From NCBI GenBank assembly GCA_934140285.1, contig CAKPBI010000003.1:62001-126000 (forward strand): a stretch of DNA of 64,000 nt, given 5' to 3'. The position numbers were made by a program, and so were the translations under genes. The notes below the pieces were generated by a model. The model was given only the letters and a program-made list of their open reading frames with translations. It did no database searches and had not been told where the DNA came from. Of the stretch, positions 26,393 to 36,389 are shown piece after piece. How positions within the stretch are numbered: the first letter of the stretch is position 1; each line of letters starts with the position of its first letter. Source of the stretch: an uncultured Bacilli bacterium. GTDB taxonomy: Bacteria; Bacillota_I; Bacilli_A; ML615J-28; CAG-313.

Positions 26393-26984
26393 AAAAGAAA
26401 TAAGAATGCTTCCTTTAAATGAATTAAGAGTAAGCGAACAAGGTAATGAAATAATAGAAGGTCATGCAGCAGTCTTTAATTCATGGAGTGAGATGCTGGG
26501 TGGCCTTTTTCCATTTAAAGAAATTGTTAGAAAGGATGCATTCAAAGAAACAATTCAAAATGATGATATAAGAGCATTATTTAATCATGATCCAAATTAT
26601 GTGCTTGGAAGAAATAAATCAAATACATTATATCTTGAAGAAGATGAAGTTGGATTAAGAGTAAAAATAACACCACCAAATACCACATATGCAAAAGATT
26701 TGGTTGAAAGTATAAAACGTGGAGACGTATCACAAATGTCAATAGGTTTTATTGTGCTTGATGATTCTTGGGGTACAGTAGATGGTGTTGATACAAGAGA
26801 AATTAAAAAAGTAAAATTATTTGATGTAAGTCCTGTTACTTTTCCAGCATATCAAGAAACTGATGTTGGAATACGTGGATTGGAAGAATATCAAAAATAT
26901 AAAAATAGTAAAGAAAATAAAAATCAAAAACAATTAGAAAGACAGAAACAAAGTTTTCTAAAAGCAAAGTTTAAAAATATATAG
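26382..26984 (+). CDS. Prohead protease, HK97 family
   Basis: 200 aa. It contains GHAAVFNSWSE near the start, RALFNHDPNYVLGR (catalytic His region), GDVSQMSIGF (catalytic Ser) and VSPVTFPAYQET at the C-terminus. It cleaves the capsid delta domain during maturation. The C-terminal basic tail is short. It overlaps the portal gene and is followed 14 bp later by the capsid gene. Confidence 0.93.
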   Translation: MNSKKEIRMLPLNELRVSEQGNEIIEGHAAVFNSWSEMLGGLFPFKEIVRKDAFKETIQNDDIRALFNHDPNYVLGRNKSNTLYLEEDEVGLRVKITPPNTTYAKDLVESIKRGDVSQMSIGFIVLDDSWGTVDGVDTREIKKVKLFDVSPVTFPAYQETDVGIRGLEEYQKYKNSKENKNQKQLERQKQSFLKAKFKNI

Positions 26985-26998
26985 GAGGAATTAAACTT

Positions 26999-28276
26999 AT
27001 GACAATGAAGAAAGTTCTTGAAATGAGAGCAAAAAGAGAAAATGCAAGGTTAAAAGCAATGGAAATTCTAAATAAAGCCGAAAAAGAAGATAGATTTTTA
27101 TCATCAGAAGAACAAAAAGAAATTGATAAATATGAAGATGAAATTCGTTCTTGGGATGCATCAATTGAAAGAGCAGAAAGAATGATTGCTATGGAACCTG
27201 ATGAAATAGAAGAAAAACCAGAGGTAAAAACAGCACCAAAGAATGAAGAAAGAAAATTTAAAACTTTTGGAGAACAATTAATGGCTGCATATCGTGCGTC
27301 AATGCCTGGTGGTCAAGTTGATAATAGATTAACAACAAGAGCAGCAAGTGGTTTAAATGAATCAAATCCAAGTGATGGTGGCTTTTTAGTTCAACAGGAC
27401 TTTGTATCTGAATTATTAAAAAGAACATATGAAACAGGTATTCTTGCAAGTAAGGTAAAAAAGATTCCTATTTCAACTTCAGCAAACGGTTTAAAGATCA
27501 ATGCTGTTGATGAAGATAGTCGTGCAAATGGTTCAAGATTTGGAGGAGTTCAAACATACTGGGAAGGTGAAGCTGATAAACTTGCTGGAACAAAACCAAA
27601 GTTTAGAGTTTTAGAATTATCACTTAAAAAATTAACAGGCTTATGTTATGCAACTGATGAATTACTTCAAGATACAGCTGCATTAGAATCTGTTATCAGA
27701 CAAGCATTTGCAGAAGAGTTTGGATTCAAAATTGATGATGCTATTTTAACTGGTACAGGAGCAGGTGAGCCATTAGGTATTTTAAATTCTTCTTCATTAG
27801 TAACAGTTGCAAAAGAATCTAATCAAACAGAAAAAATTACAGTTGAAAATTTAATTAAAATGTGGAATAGAGTATGGAGTAGATCAAGAAACAATGCTGT
27901 GTGGTTTATTAATCAAGAAATAGAACCATATCTATATACATTAAAGATTGGTACAACTCCAGTTTATGTTCCAGCAGGAGGCTTATCAGAAAAGCCATAT
28001 GGAACATTGTTTGGTAGACCAGTTATACCACTTGAACAATGTAGTGCATTAGGAGAAGTTGGTGATATTATTTTAGCAGATTTAAATCAATATTTATTAA
28101 TTGACAAAGGTGGTATTAATGCACAAAGTTCAATTCATGTAAGATTCTTATATGATGAAAATGTATTTAGATTTATTTATCGTGTAGATGGACAACCAAT
28201 TTGGAATAAGCCACTTACTCCATATAAAGGTACAGCTACACAGTCACCATTTGTAGCATTAGCAAAAAGAAATTAA
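26999..28276 (+). CDS. Major capsid protein, HK97 fold
   Basis: 425 aa. The first about 110 residues form a charged coiled coil (delta/scaffold domain) to be removed by the protease. The capsid domain starts near LTTRAASGLNESNPSDGGFL and includes ILTGTGAGEPLGIL and the C-terminal VRFLYDENVFRFIYRVDGQP strand. AGGAGG lies about 10 bp before ATG 26999; MKK at 27005 is an alternative start. Confidence 0.95.
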   Translation: MTMKKVLEMRAKRENARLKAMEILNKAEKEDRFLSSEEQKEIDKYEDEIRSWDASIERAERMIAMEPDEIEEKPEVKTAPKNEERKFKTFGEQLMAAYRASMPGGQVDNRLTTRAASGLNESNPSDGGFLVQQDFVSELLKRTYETGILASKVKKIPISTSANGLKINAVDEDSRANGSRFGGVQTYWEGEADKLAGTKPKFRVLELSLKKLTGLCYATDELLQDTAALESVIRQAFAEEFGFKIDDAILTGTGAGEPLGILNSSSLVTVAKESNQTEKITVENLIKMWNRVWSRSRNNAVWFINQEIEPYLYTLKIGTTPVYVPAGGLSEKPYGTLFGRPVIPLEQCSALGEVGDIILADLNQYLLIDKGGINAQSSIHVRFLYDENVFRFIYRVDGQPIWNKPLTPYKGTATQSPFVALAKRN

Positions 28277-28290
28277 GGAGGTATAAAACA

Positions 28291-28719
28291 ATGTCAAAAA
28301 CATTAACCAAATATAAAGTAGTAAAAGAACTTGGAACAATATTTGCAAGTGATGTAACAACTGAATATGTGCCACTTACAAATGATAAGAATGTTGAATT
28401 TATCGTTGCAACAGGAGTTGGGACATCTGCAAAAACTAAATTCCAGGTTTTAGCAAAATTAAATAGTGATGGAAGTGAGGTGTCAATCCCATATAAAGAA
28501 AAAATTGGACAAACAACATATAACTATGTAGATAGCACAGGAAAAGAATTTGAAATAGGTGGAGAAGCAGGTAATACTGCTTTTATAGTACTTAGTGTTG
28601 ATAGCTCTACACTAAAAGGATTATATGACCGAGTAGCATTAAACATTAAAGGTGTGACTTCATCAACAATTCCAGGTGTTATAATTGCAGCAACATTTGA
28701 TCCAAGATATTCAGAATAG
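28291..28719 (+). CDS. Probable head decoration protein
   Basis: 142 aa, beta-rich, no signal peptide, directly after the capsid gene with GGAGG. It begins SKTLTKYKVVKELGTIF and ends IIAATFDPRYSE. Its place between capsid and connector genes fits a capsid decoration protein, but no family motif was recognised with certainty. Confidence 0.55.
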   Translation: MSKTLTKYKVVKELGTIFASDVTTEYVPLTNDKNVEFIVATGVGTSAKTKFQVLAKLNSDGSEVSIPYKEKIGQTTYNYVDSTGKEFEIGGEAGNTAFIVLSVDSSTLKGLYDRVALNIKGVTSSTIPGVIIAATFDPRYSE

Positions 28720-28730
28720 GAGAAATAAAG

Positions 28731-29033
28731 ATGGGTGTATTACTTACATTAAATGAAACAAAACATTATTTACGTGTTGATAATGATGAAGATGATGCAC
28801 TCATCTCTTCTTTAATTATCACATCAAGAATTTTAACAGAAGAAATAATAAGATGTAATTTAGATGAATTTGAAATGTTACCAGATTTAATTAAGCAAGC
28901 AATGTTAATAATTATTGGAACATTATATGAAGAAAGACAAGTCGAGAAAAATGATAAAGAAGGACTTGCGTTAGATGAAACACTTGATTTAGTAAAAAAA
29001 ATGTTATTCATGTACAGAAAGGAAAAATTCTGA
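28731..29033 (+). CDS. Head-tail connector (gp6-like)
   Basis: 100 aa, helical. TLNETKHYLRVDNDEDDALISSLI is the classic N-terminus of gp6/YqbG-type adaptors, which assemble as a ring under the portal. Its stop overlaps the next gene by one base. Confidence 0.9.
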   Translation: MGVLLTLNETKHYLRVDNDEDDALISSLIITSRILTEEIIRCNLDEFEMLPDLIKQAMLIIIGTLYEERQVEKNDKEGLALDETLDLVKKMLFMYRKEKF

Positions 29034-29362
29034 TGAGAATAGGAAAACTAAATAGAAGAATTGATATTTTAGAATTTGTTGTTACGCGAAACGAATATGG
29101 TGAAGAAGTAGGCACATGGACTAAAAAAGAAAGTGTTTGGGCAAAAATAGAACCAATAAGTGGAACTGAATATTTTAAATCACAAAAGCCTGTTGCAGAG
29201 AATACAACAACTATAACCATTAGATACAATAAAAATATTAGTGTGTTAAATAGAATAAAATATCAGAATAAACTATATGAGATAATTGGAGTATCAGATG
29301 ATGAAACACTTCATACAACAACGATTTTAAATTGCAAGGAGAAAGTTGCATATGGGGTATAG
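29033..29362 (+). CDS. Head closure protein (SPP1 gp16/HK97 stopper type)
   Basis: 109 aa beta-barrel type protein. RIGKLNRRIDILEF, WTKKESVWAKIEPISGTEY and IRYNKNISVLNRIKY are the standard blocks of phage head-tail joining proteins. It plugs the filled capsid before tail attachment and overlaps the next gene. Confidence 0.9.
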   Translation: MRIGKLNRRIDILEFVVTRNEYGEEVGTWTKKESVWAKIEPISGTEYFKSQKPVAENTTTITIRYNKNISVLNRIKYQNKLYEIIGVSDDETLHTTTILNCKEKVAYGV

Positions 29363-29753
29363 TGCTAAACAAAAGAAAGTTAAAGTAAATCTTGAAGGAA
29401 AAGAAAAGATAGTTAAAAGATTAAAACAAATGGGCGAAGCAGCAGGAAATGTGTTAATGGAAAGTGCTATGGCAGGTGGGAAGATAGCTTTAGAGGATGC
29501 CAAAAGAAATTGTCCAGTTGATACAGGAGCATTAAAGAATAGTTTGAAACTTAGTAAAGATAAACAAACAAAGAAAAAAGCTACTGTTAAGGTTGATTAT
29601 GATAAGGATATTAAATATGGAACATTTGTTGAACTTGGAGTTCGCGGAAGAGAAGCAAATCCTTTTTTAAGAAATGCGGTTGATAGTAATCAAAAAAATA
29701 TTAATGAAGAAATAGCAGAAAATGTTGCAAAAGCAGTAGGAGGAAAAATGTAA
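29352..29753 (+). CDS. HK97 gp10-like tail-component protein
   Basis: Start ATG 29352 with AAGGAG upstream; a TTG at 29346 is possible but unnecessary. 133 aa. DAKRNCPVDTGALKNSLKL and YGTFVELGVRGREANPFLRNAV are the family signature. It acts at the head-tail interface. Confidence 0.92.
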   Translation: MGYSAKQKKVKVNLEGKEKIVKRLKQMGEAAGNVLMESAMAGGKIALEDAKRNCPVDTGALKNSLKLSKDKQTKKKATVKVDYDKDIKYGTFVELGVRGREANPFLRNAVDSNQKNINEEIAENVAKAVGGKM

Positions 29754-30173
29754 ATGGATATATTAATTGGCTTATATAATCATTTATCAAATGATGAAAA
29801 AATTAAAAAAATAGTAGGTAATAAAATATATCCAGTGATATTACCTCAAAATGTAATACTACCTGCAATTGTATATTCGTCAGTATTAGCTAATTATGAT
29901 TCAGCCCTTCAAGGAGATACTGGCTTTGTTAGGCAAACTATTCAAATAGTATCACATGCAAAAACATATAAAGAAGCACGAGAACTATCAAGATTAATTA
30001 AAAAAAGAATCCAAAACTTACATGGTAACATGGGTGGAGTATTTATTGAAGCGGTATTTATTAAAACAGATTATGAATTAAACACAAATACAGCATTAAA
30101 ATTTGATACTGAAGAGTACATGTGTTCAATTGAATTTGAATTTTATTATATTGAAAATAAGGAGGTAAAATGA
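29754..30173 (+). CDS. Tail completion protein (DUF3168/gp17-like)
   Basis: 139 aa. IYPVILPQNVILPAIVYSSV and the QGDTGFVRQTIQIVSHAK segment match tail-completion/terminator proteins that cap the tail tube. Its ATG follows the previous stop directly. Confidence 0.85.
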   Translation: MDILIGLYNHLSNDEKIKKIVGNKIYPVILPQNVILPAIVYSSVLANYDSALQGDTGFVRQTIQIVSHAKTYKEARELSRLIKKRIQNLHGNMGGVFIEAVFIKTDYELNTNTALKFDTEEYMCSIEFEFYYIENKEVK

Positions 30174-30174
30174 A

Positions 30175-30573
30175 ATGGCGATAGCTGGTAAAAATGGTAA
30201 AGTCATAATTGGTGATGAAACAAATAAAGTAATAGGATTGAAAAGTTGGAGTTTAGAGTTATCTCTTGATACACTTGAAACAACAGCTTTAGGAGATGAT
30301 TGGAAAAAATATATAACTGGTTTAAAAGAGTGGACAGCATCATGTGAAGGAGATTATGAAGTAACAACTAAAGATTCAACACAGGAAACTTTACAAACAG
30401 CATTCTTAAATGGTACATCAGTAACATTAAAAATGTATGTGGATGATAAAAATTATTACAACGGCGAAGCAATTATTAATAGTTTATCAGTAGAAGATCC
30501 AGTTGATGATGTTGTTAGTATTTCACTTGAATTCACAGGTAATGGTGCTTTATCATTTACGAAAGGAGCTTAA
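30175..30573 (+). CDS. Major tail tube protein (TP901-1 type)
   Basis: 132 aa. Visible blocks are GKNGKVIIGDETNKVIGLKS, TALGDDWKKYITGLKEWTA and an FTGNGALSFT end, as in siphovirus major tail proteins that stack into the tail tube. GGAGG precedes the ATG. Located directly before the gpG/gpGT chaperones, as expected. Confidence 0.9.
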   Translation: MAIAGKNGKVIIGDETNKVIGLKSWSLELSLDTLETTALGDDWKKYITGLKEWTASCEGDYEVTTKDSTQETLQTAFLNGTSVTLKMYVDDKNYYNGEAIINSLSVEDPVDDVVSISLEFTGNGALSFTKGA

Positions 30574-30578
30574 ATTAA

Positions 30579-30884
30579 ATGAAACATGGAGTTACAATAA
30601 ATTTAGATAAACCAAGAACATTAAGATATGGTATCAATGCTCTTGCAAAAATTGAAGATTTAACAAATAAGCCATTAGTTAAACTCGATTTAAAAAATGT
30701 TGGTATTAAGGATTTGTTAATTATTACTTATGCAGGGTTATGTCATGAAGATAGTAACTTAACAATTGAAAAAGTTGGTGATATTATTGATGAATATTCA
30801 AGTCTAGGAGAAATTGCAGAAAAAGTTGGCGAAGCATTAACATTAGCATTTGGAAAAGAAGATAAATCAAGTAAGGGGGAATAG
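30579..30884 (+). CDS. Tail assembly chaperone, gpG-like
   Basis: 101 aa. The product reads HGVTINLDKPRTLRYGINAL and ends GKEDKSSKGE. It is the unshifted product of the chaperone gene and binds the tape measure protein during tail assembly. Five G residues (30875-30879) occur just before its stop, where ribosomes can shift by -1 into the T frame. Confidence 0.85.
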   Translation: MKHGVTINLDKPRTLRYGINALAKIEDLTNKPLVKLDLKNVGIKDLLIITYAGLCHEDSNLTIEKVGDIIDEYSSLGEIAEKVGEALTLAFGKEDKSSKGE

Positions 30885-31147
30885 ATGCCGCCTCTTTTAA
30901 TTTATTTGCTTTTTGTGAAAAACTAGTAATTAATCTTAATATAGATCCAGTAACGATAGGATTATACACACCATATGAGTTATCACTTATTGGAAAACAA
31001 CGAGAAAAGTTAAGAAGAGAACAATTTGAAAATAATATTTGTCTTGCTTGGCATATAGAAGCATTTGCTAGACAAAAAAGGCTTCCTAAACTTGAAAAAA
31101 TATTAAAAGATGTAAGAAAAGAAAAAACTAGTATAAGCAAAAGTGAT
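30579..31147 (+). CDS. Tail assembly chaperone gpGT fusion by -1 frameshift
   Basis: After AAG GGG GAA TAG at the G5 run (30875-30879), the -1 frame reads GIDAASFNLFAFCEKLVINL and stays open to TGA 31145-31147 (about 90 codons). This matches the lambda G/GT layout: chaperone, frameshifted extension, then tape measure. A further open stretch in a third frame (to TAG 31194-31196, ending AAEKGVIIK) abuts the next ribosome site, so an extra A in the A5 run at 31139-31143 may hide the true end. The exact slippery pairing is imperfect. Confidence 0.7.
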
Positions 31148-31204
31148 GCCATATTGAAAATGATGGCGGCAGAAAAAGGAGTAATAATAAAATAGGAGGA
31201 ATTT

Positions 31205-34063
31205 ATGGCAATTATTAGAAACTTAGTAGTTAAGATATCAGCTGATATTTCCTCACTATCAAAAGGATTAGATAAGGCAGCTAGTGATTTAGGTAAGATG
31301 TCTAAATCATTAACAAAAGTTGGAACTAAATTATCAGCAACAGTAACAGCTCCAATTGTAGCGCTTGGAACAGCAGTAGTAAAAACTTCATCAGAGTTTG
31401 AGCAATCAATGGCAAATGCAGCATCAGTAGCAGGAGCAACAGGAGAAGATTTTGAAAGAATGACAGCTCTTGCTCGTGAAATGGGTGCAAAAACAGTATT
31501 TAGTGCAAGTGATGCAGCTGATGCATTGTACTACATGGCATCTGCAGGATATAAAGTAGACCAAATGGCTGATTCAATTGAAGCAACACTTAATCTTGCT
31601 TCAGCAACACAATATGGGTTAGCTGATACTACAGATATAGTTATAGCTACATTAAATCAATTTGGTTTAGAAGCAAGTAGCGCTGAAAGAGTAACAAATG
31701 TTTTTGCTAGCGCCATAGGTAATTCAATGGCATCAATGGATAAACTAGCAAATTCAATGGGCTATGTCGGACCTGTTGCCAATAGTTTAGGTTATGAAAT
31801 TGAGGAAACAGTTGGAGCATTATCGATTTTATATAATGCAGGTTATGATGGTTCAACAGCAGGAACAACTTTAAGACAAGCACTAGTAAGTTTAATGAAT
31901 CCAACTTCATCTGCATTAGCAGTTTTTGAAGAACTTGGATTATCAGTAGATGAATTAAATCCATCAACAAATGACTTTGCGGATATTGTTAATAGACTAG
32001 GTGAAGCTGGAATGACAACATCCCAAGCAATGGAAGTGTTTGGAGCAAGAGGTGGACCAGGAATGTTAGCATTAATGAGTAAAGGTGGTGATGCTATTAA
32101 AGAAATGACAGCATCAATTACTGGAACATCTAAAGCAACAGATATGGCAGCAATTCAACTGGATACTCTAACTGGTCAGTATAAAATACTAAAATCAGAA
32201 ATTGAAGAAATAGCAATATCTTTTGGTGATGTTTTAATTCCGATAATTAGACAATTTATATCTAAGTACATATCTCCACTTACTTCAAAACTAATGAAGC
32301 TAGGAAATGAAGAAAAAAGTCACATCGTAAAAATTGCAATGATTGCAGCAGCAATAGGACCTTTAACTCTTGGACTAGGTAAACTATTTGGAGTTTTATC
32401 AAATATAGTAAAAATAATTCCAATGATATTTTCAAAGACAGGTTTGGTAATTGGAATACTTACTCTCGTTGGAACAAGTCTAACTTATTTATATAAAACA
32501 AATGATGAATTTAAGACAAATGTTTCAAATGTATTCAGTACAATTAAAAATAAAGTTTTGGGAGTATTAAATACTATTAAAGCCTGGTGGGATAAAAATG
32601 GTGAAAGTATAAAAAAAGGTATTGGAAAAGTACTTGGTTTTGTAGCTAAATTAGTTCTTTTGTCATTTAAACAAATTTATGATATTGCAAAAATGGTATG
32701 GCCATATGTTAAAAAAGTAGTAACTGATGCTATTAAAGGAATATCTAAATTTTGGAATAAATATGGTGAGAATATAAAAAAGGTTATTATAGCCGCAATG
32801 AATAAAATTGGAGATATCGTAAAACTTATAACAAATCAAACTATAGCCTTTTTTAAATTAGTCCTTCCTAAAATAAAAACTATGATTAAAGATATAATAG
32901 GTGGAATTAAAAATTTAATAAATAAAGATGGGTCTAAAATAAAAGCGGTTATTACTAAACTTGTTAATTTTATTGTGACAATTATAAAAAGATTATTGCA
33001 AGTAATTTCAAAGGCAACTGCAAGACTAATTGAAAGTTTATCACCAGTGTGGGAAAAGTTAAAAAAGATGTTTTCTACATTATGGGAAACAATAAAAAAA
33101 CTGTATGAAACTTTCAAACCTTTATTTGATGCTCTAGGCGTAATACTACTCACATTATTTAGCATAATAGGTGGTGTAATTGATGGAACTATTTCAATGT
33201 TAGGACCACTTTTAGAATCAGTGATAAGTGTGGTTAGTGCAATTTTGGAGATTATCATGGCATTATGTTCGCTTTTACAAGGAGACTTTAGTGGGGCATG
33301 GGAACATTTGCAAAATGCAGGAAGTAATGCATGGGAAGCATTAAAGAATTTAGGACTTGCATTTTATGAATTCTTCAAAGGATTTGTAGAAGGTTTTAAA
33401 ACAGTTATGGGTTCACTATTTGATAAAATTGTAGTAATGGTAAAAGACTGTAATGAAAAAATTGCTTCATTCTTTATTAGTTTGTTTGAAGGAATTAAAA
33501 GTACAGTTTCAAACATTTGGAATGCTGTAGTAAATCTATTTACAGGAATTAAAGATTATATTTCAGGAATTATTAGCGATGCATTTAATTGGGGTAAAAA
33601 CCTAATTCAAAATATTGCAGATGGAATAAAGAATGCATGGAACAGTGTTGTTGACGGAGTGAAAAGCGTAGGACAATCAATTAAGGATTTTTTAGGATTT
33701 GGTTCGCCAACAAAAAAAGGTCCAGGACACACTGCAGACGAGTGGATACCTAACCTTATGAATATGATGGCAAATGACATGTATCAAAATATGCCATTAA
33801 TCGAAAATGCAGCTTTATCTCTTGCTTCTACATTAAACGTCGTCCCTTTAAATAAAAGTGTGGTTGGAAGTGGTACTAGTCCTTTTGGTGATTTAATAAA
33901 CGGATTGTTTAAGCTAAATAGTACTAATTCTGGAATGAAGTTTAATGATCAAAAAGAAATAGTATTAGAACTTGATGGAGTAACACTTGCAAGATTAATG
34001 ATGCCAAAACTAACTAAGGAATATAAAAGACATGGCATAGTTTTAAGGGAGAAGACAATATGA
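31205..34063 (+). CDS. Tail tape measure protein (TP901 family)
   Basis: 952 aa. The N-terminal SADISSLSKGLDKAASDLGK and the TASEFEQSMANAASVAGATGE-like region, then FSASDAADALYYMASAGYK, are the TP901 tape measure core. Hydrophobic and coiled segments fill the middle, including long lysine-rich stretches (about residues 380-620). The C-terminus has FGSPTKKGPGHTADEW. Length sets the tail at roughly 140 nm by the usual 0.15 nm per residue rule. It overlaps the next gene as ATGA. Confidence 0.93.
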   Translation: MAIIRNLVVKISADISSLSKGLDKAASDLGKMSKSLTKVGTKLSATVTAPIVALGTAVVKTSSEFEQSMANAASVAGATGEDFERMTALAREMGAKTVFSASDAADALYYMASAGYKVDQMADSIEATLNLASATQYGLADTTDIVIATLNQFGLEASSAERVTNVFASAIGNSMASMDKLANSMGYVGPVANSLGYEIEETVGALSILYNAGYDGSTAGTTLRQALVSLMNPTSSALAVFEELGLSVDELNPSTNDFADIVNRLGEAGMTTSQAMEVFGARGGPGMLALMSKGGDAIKEMTASITGTSKATDMAAIQLDTLTGQYKILKSEIEEIAISFGDVLIPIIRQFISKYISPLTSKLMKLGNEEKSHIVKIAMIAAAIGPLTLGLGKLFGVLSNIVKIIPMIFSKTGLVIGILTLVGTSLTYLYKTNDEFKTNVSNVFSTIKNKVLGVLNTIKAWWDKNGESIKKGIGKVLGFVAKLVLLSFKQIYDIAKMVWPYVKKVVTDAIKGISKFWNKYGENIKKVIIAAMNKIGDIVKLITNQTIAFFKLVLPKIKTMIKDIIGGIKNLINKDGSKIKAVITKLVNFIVTIIKRLLQVISKATARLIESLSPVWEKLKKMFSTLWETIKKLYETFKPLFDALGVILLTLFSIIGGVIDGTISMLGPLLESVISVVSAILEIIMALCSLLQGDFSGAWEHLQNAGSNAWEALKNLGLAFYEFFKGFVEGFKTVMGSLFDKIVVMVKDCNEKIASFFISLFEGIKSTVSNIWNAVVNLFTGIKDYISGIISDAFNWGKNLIQNIADGIKNAWNSVVDGVKSVGQSIKDFLGFGSPTKKGPGHTADEWIPNLMNMMANDMYQNMPLIENAALSLASTLNVVPLNKSVVGSGTSPFGDLINGLFKLNSTNSGMKFNDQKEIVLELDGVTLARLMMPKLTKEYKRHGIVLREKTI

Positions 34064-34416
34064 TATTCTTTAAAATAAATGGAAAGGAAATTTCATCACC
34101 CAAAGATATAGAATATTCTTACGAAATCTTAGATAAAACTGAACGAACCATAAGTGGAATAATGGTAATTGATGAAATAGGAAAAAAGAAAATCATTAAT
34201 GTTACCTGGGATTATTTAAAACAAAAAGATATGAAAATATTAAAAGAAGAACTTATGAAAAATGGTTTTACAACAATAAGCTATAGAGAAAGTACAAATG
34301 GAGACTTAACTACATTAACAACTAGAGCTGGTGATTTTTCATATTCTCCAGCATATGATTGGGTTAATGATTTAATTCTATGGAAGAACGTAAGTATAAC
34401 CTTTGAGGAGAGATAA
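34060..34416 (+). CDS. Small tail protein (DUF6711-like)
   Basis: 118 aa, mixed alpha/beta. It starts MIFFKINGKEISSPKDIEYS and contains RTISGIMVIDEIGKKK and TWDYLKQKDMK. Proteins of this kind lie between the tape measure and the distal tail gene in related siphophages. It is probably part of the distal tail. The family name is given from memory of similar sequences. Confidence 0.7.
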   Translation: MIFFKINGKEISSPKDIEYSYEILDKTERTISGIMVIDEIGKKKIINVTWDYLKQKDMKILKEELMKNGFTTISYRESTNGDLTTLTTRAGDFSYSPAYDWVNDLILWKNVSITFEER

Positions 34417-34417
34417 A

Positions 34418-36190
34418 ATGAGTTATAGTGATAATCCTAGAAAAGTTTATGGAAAAGTTGAAATTATTTATTCTGACAGTGATACAGAACAAGTTGAAGG
34501 AGTAGATGTTATAGACAATTCATTAATAAGTCATCCTGATGAAGTGTATAAATCATATATGGTGCCAAGTGTTAAGAGTTGTACTATGGATGGTAATTCA
34601 ATTCTTGATGGAACATATCAAATGATGGATGATAGGTCAGTTATTGGTTGGTGGGGTAAAGAGTTATCAAAAGAAGATAATACATTTATTACTCCACAGA
34701 CATTAACTTTGAAATTTAAAAAGAGGGCAATAGTATCATGGCTTATTATTGGAGATAGTTTATTAAATCAATATCCTGTAGATTTTGTATTAGAGTTTAT
34801 TAGTGATGAAACAGTGATATCAAAAGAAATTGTAACTAAAAATACTTTAGTGCAATACAAGATTTATAAAACTCTTGAAAATATAACTAGCATTAAAATA
34901 ACAATTACCAAGTGGAGTAATAGTAATGCATGTGTTAAACTTTTAAGGTTTTATGATAGTCTTGCAGAAACATATGATGAATCATGTATTAAATCATTTG
35001 AAGTAATGGAAGAAATGTGTTCGGAAGATGCTAGTTATAATATCAATTCTGACTCTATGAATATTCTCTTATATAATAAGGACGGGAAGTTCACAAAAGG
35101 GTATTTAAAGAATTTACTTGTGTTAGACAGAAAAGTAAGACCGTTCATTGGTATAGAGAAAAATGGAATAATCGAATACACATCTCTTGGTATATTTTAT
35201 TCAGAAGAATGGAAGGTAGAAGATGATGGAAGATGGCTTAAATGTACTGCTGTAGATAAACTATTACGTTTGCAAAATAAAACATATCTAGGATTTACTA
35301 TTGATTTCGGAGTTAGTCTTTATTATATTGCTGAAGATATTTTGAAAAAAGCAGGTATAACGAAATATGAAATATCGCCACTTTTATTAGAAATTAAAGT
35401 AGGTGATGTTTTTATGGAGAAAATGTCTGTTTGGGATGCTTTACAAGAAATAGCTAACACAGGCCTTTGTTTTATCTATATTGATAGAAATGATAAATTA
35501 ATGATTGTATCTGATTTTGATGAAAAAGAATTATCAAACATTGAACTTTCAAAAGATAATATGTTTTCATATACTTCAAATATTTCTTTGACTGAATTTG
35601 CTAATAGAATAATAGTTGAATATGCTGAAGTAGTTATAAGTGAAGATATAACAGAAGCACTAAATACAAGCATTACAATTAATGCTAATGAAGAAATAGA
35701 ATTAATGATAGATTATGCCAGTGAAGTTGCAGCAGCTGCTCCTATAGTTAATAATGCTAATATTGATATTATAAGTTTTGATAGTGGAACTAATGCTTGT
35801 AAGATTAAATTAAAAAACAAAACCGATACAACTGAAACAGCAAACCTTATAATAACTGGTCCAGCAATAGATATAACATATAAATCAATTTATGTACAAG
35901 ATGATGAAAGTGTCAGAGATTTTGGTGTGTTCGAATATTCACATCCAACATGTAAATTCTTGCAATCTAAAAATGATGCGTTAAGAATTGCGAACCATTT
36001 ACTTAAAAAATTAAAAGCAGGTGAAGGAACGGTTACATCAATATGGAGAGGAAATCCTGAATTAGAACTTGGAAAAATTTATAATTGTGATAAAGGACCA
36101 GGTGAAGAAAACACCTTAATATGTGAATCAAATAAAATATCATATGATGGTAGTCTAAGAGAAGAAACTCGTGGAAGAAAAAAATCATAA
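34418..36190 (+). CDS. Distal tail/tail-spike adaptor protein
   Basis: 590 aa, starting at ATG 34418 (GAGGAG upstream). The N-terminus SDNPRKVYGKVEIIYSD, WGKELSKEDNTF and a later SVWDALQEIANTGLCFIYID resemble baseplate-type proteins combining a discoidin-like N-terminal domain with a tail-associated hub. No lysozyme or peptidase motif was found. It is probably the hub linking the tail tube with the fibres behind it. Confidence 0.7.
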   Translation: MSYSDNPRKVYGKVEIIYSDSDTEQVEGVDVIDNSLISHPDEVYKSYMVPSVKSCTMDGNSILDGTYQMMDDRSVIGWWGKELSKEDNTFITPQTLTLKFKKRAIVSWLIIGDSLLNQYPVDFVLEFISDETVISKEIVTKNTLVQYKIYKTLENITSIKITITKWSNSNACVKLLRFYDSLAETYDESCIKSFEVMEEMCSEDASYNINSDSMNILLYNKDGKFTKGYLKNLLVLDRKVRPFIGIEKNGIIEYTSLGIFYSEEWKVEDDGRWLKCTAVDKLLRLQNKTYLGFTIDFGVSLYYIAEDILKKAGITKYEISPLLLEIKVGDVFMEKMSVWDALQEIANTGLCFIYIDRNDKLMIVSDFDEKELSNIELSKDNMFSYTSNISLTEFANRIIVEYAEVVISEDITEALNTSITINANEEIELMIDYASEVAAAAPIVNNANIDIISFDSGTNACKIKLKNKTDTTETANLIITGPAIDITYKSIYVQDDESVRDFGVFEYSHPTCKFLQSKNDALRIANHLLKKLKAGEGTVTSIWRGNPELELGKIYNCDKGPGEENTLICESNKISYDGSLREETRGRKKS

Positions 36191-36201
36191 GGAGGTATTA
36201 T

Positions 36202-36381
36202 ATGCCAAATTGGACAGAACCTAAAACAGATTATGTAGCAGGAGATCAAGTAACACCAAAAATATTTAATGACTTAGGTGAAAATGAAAAATATTTATAT
36301 GAGATAAGTTGCAAAATAGAAAAGAAAACATTAGCAAGTGTTAGTGTAACAATTTCTAATATTGTATTTATAGAGGAGTAA
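36202..36381 (+). CDS. Small phage tail-region protein, 59 aa
   Basis: ATG 36202 follows AAGGAGG. The product starts MPNWTEPKTDYVAGDQVTPK and includes FNDLGENEKYLYE, a pattern common in short structural proteins beside phage tail fibres, where it probably acts as an adaptor. It ends 8 bp before the next ATG. Confidence 0.75.
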   Translation: MPNWTEPKTDYVAGDQVTPKIFNDLGENEKYLYEISCKIEKKTLASVSVTISNIVFIEE

Positions 36382-36389
36382 TAAATTTT

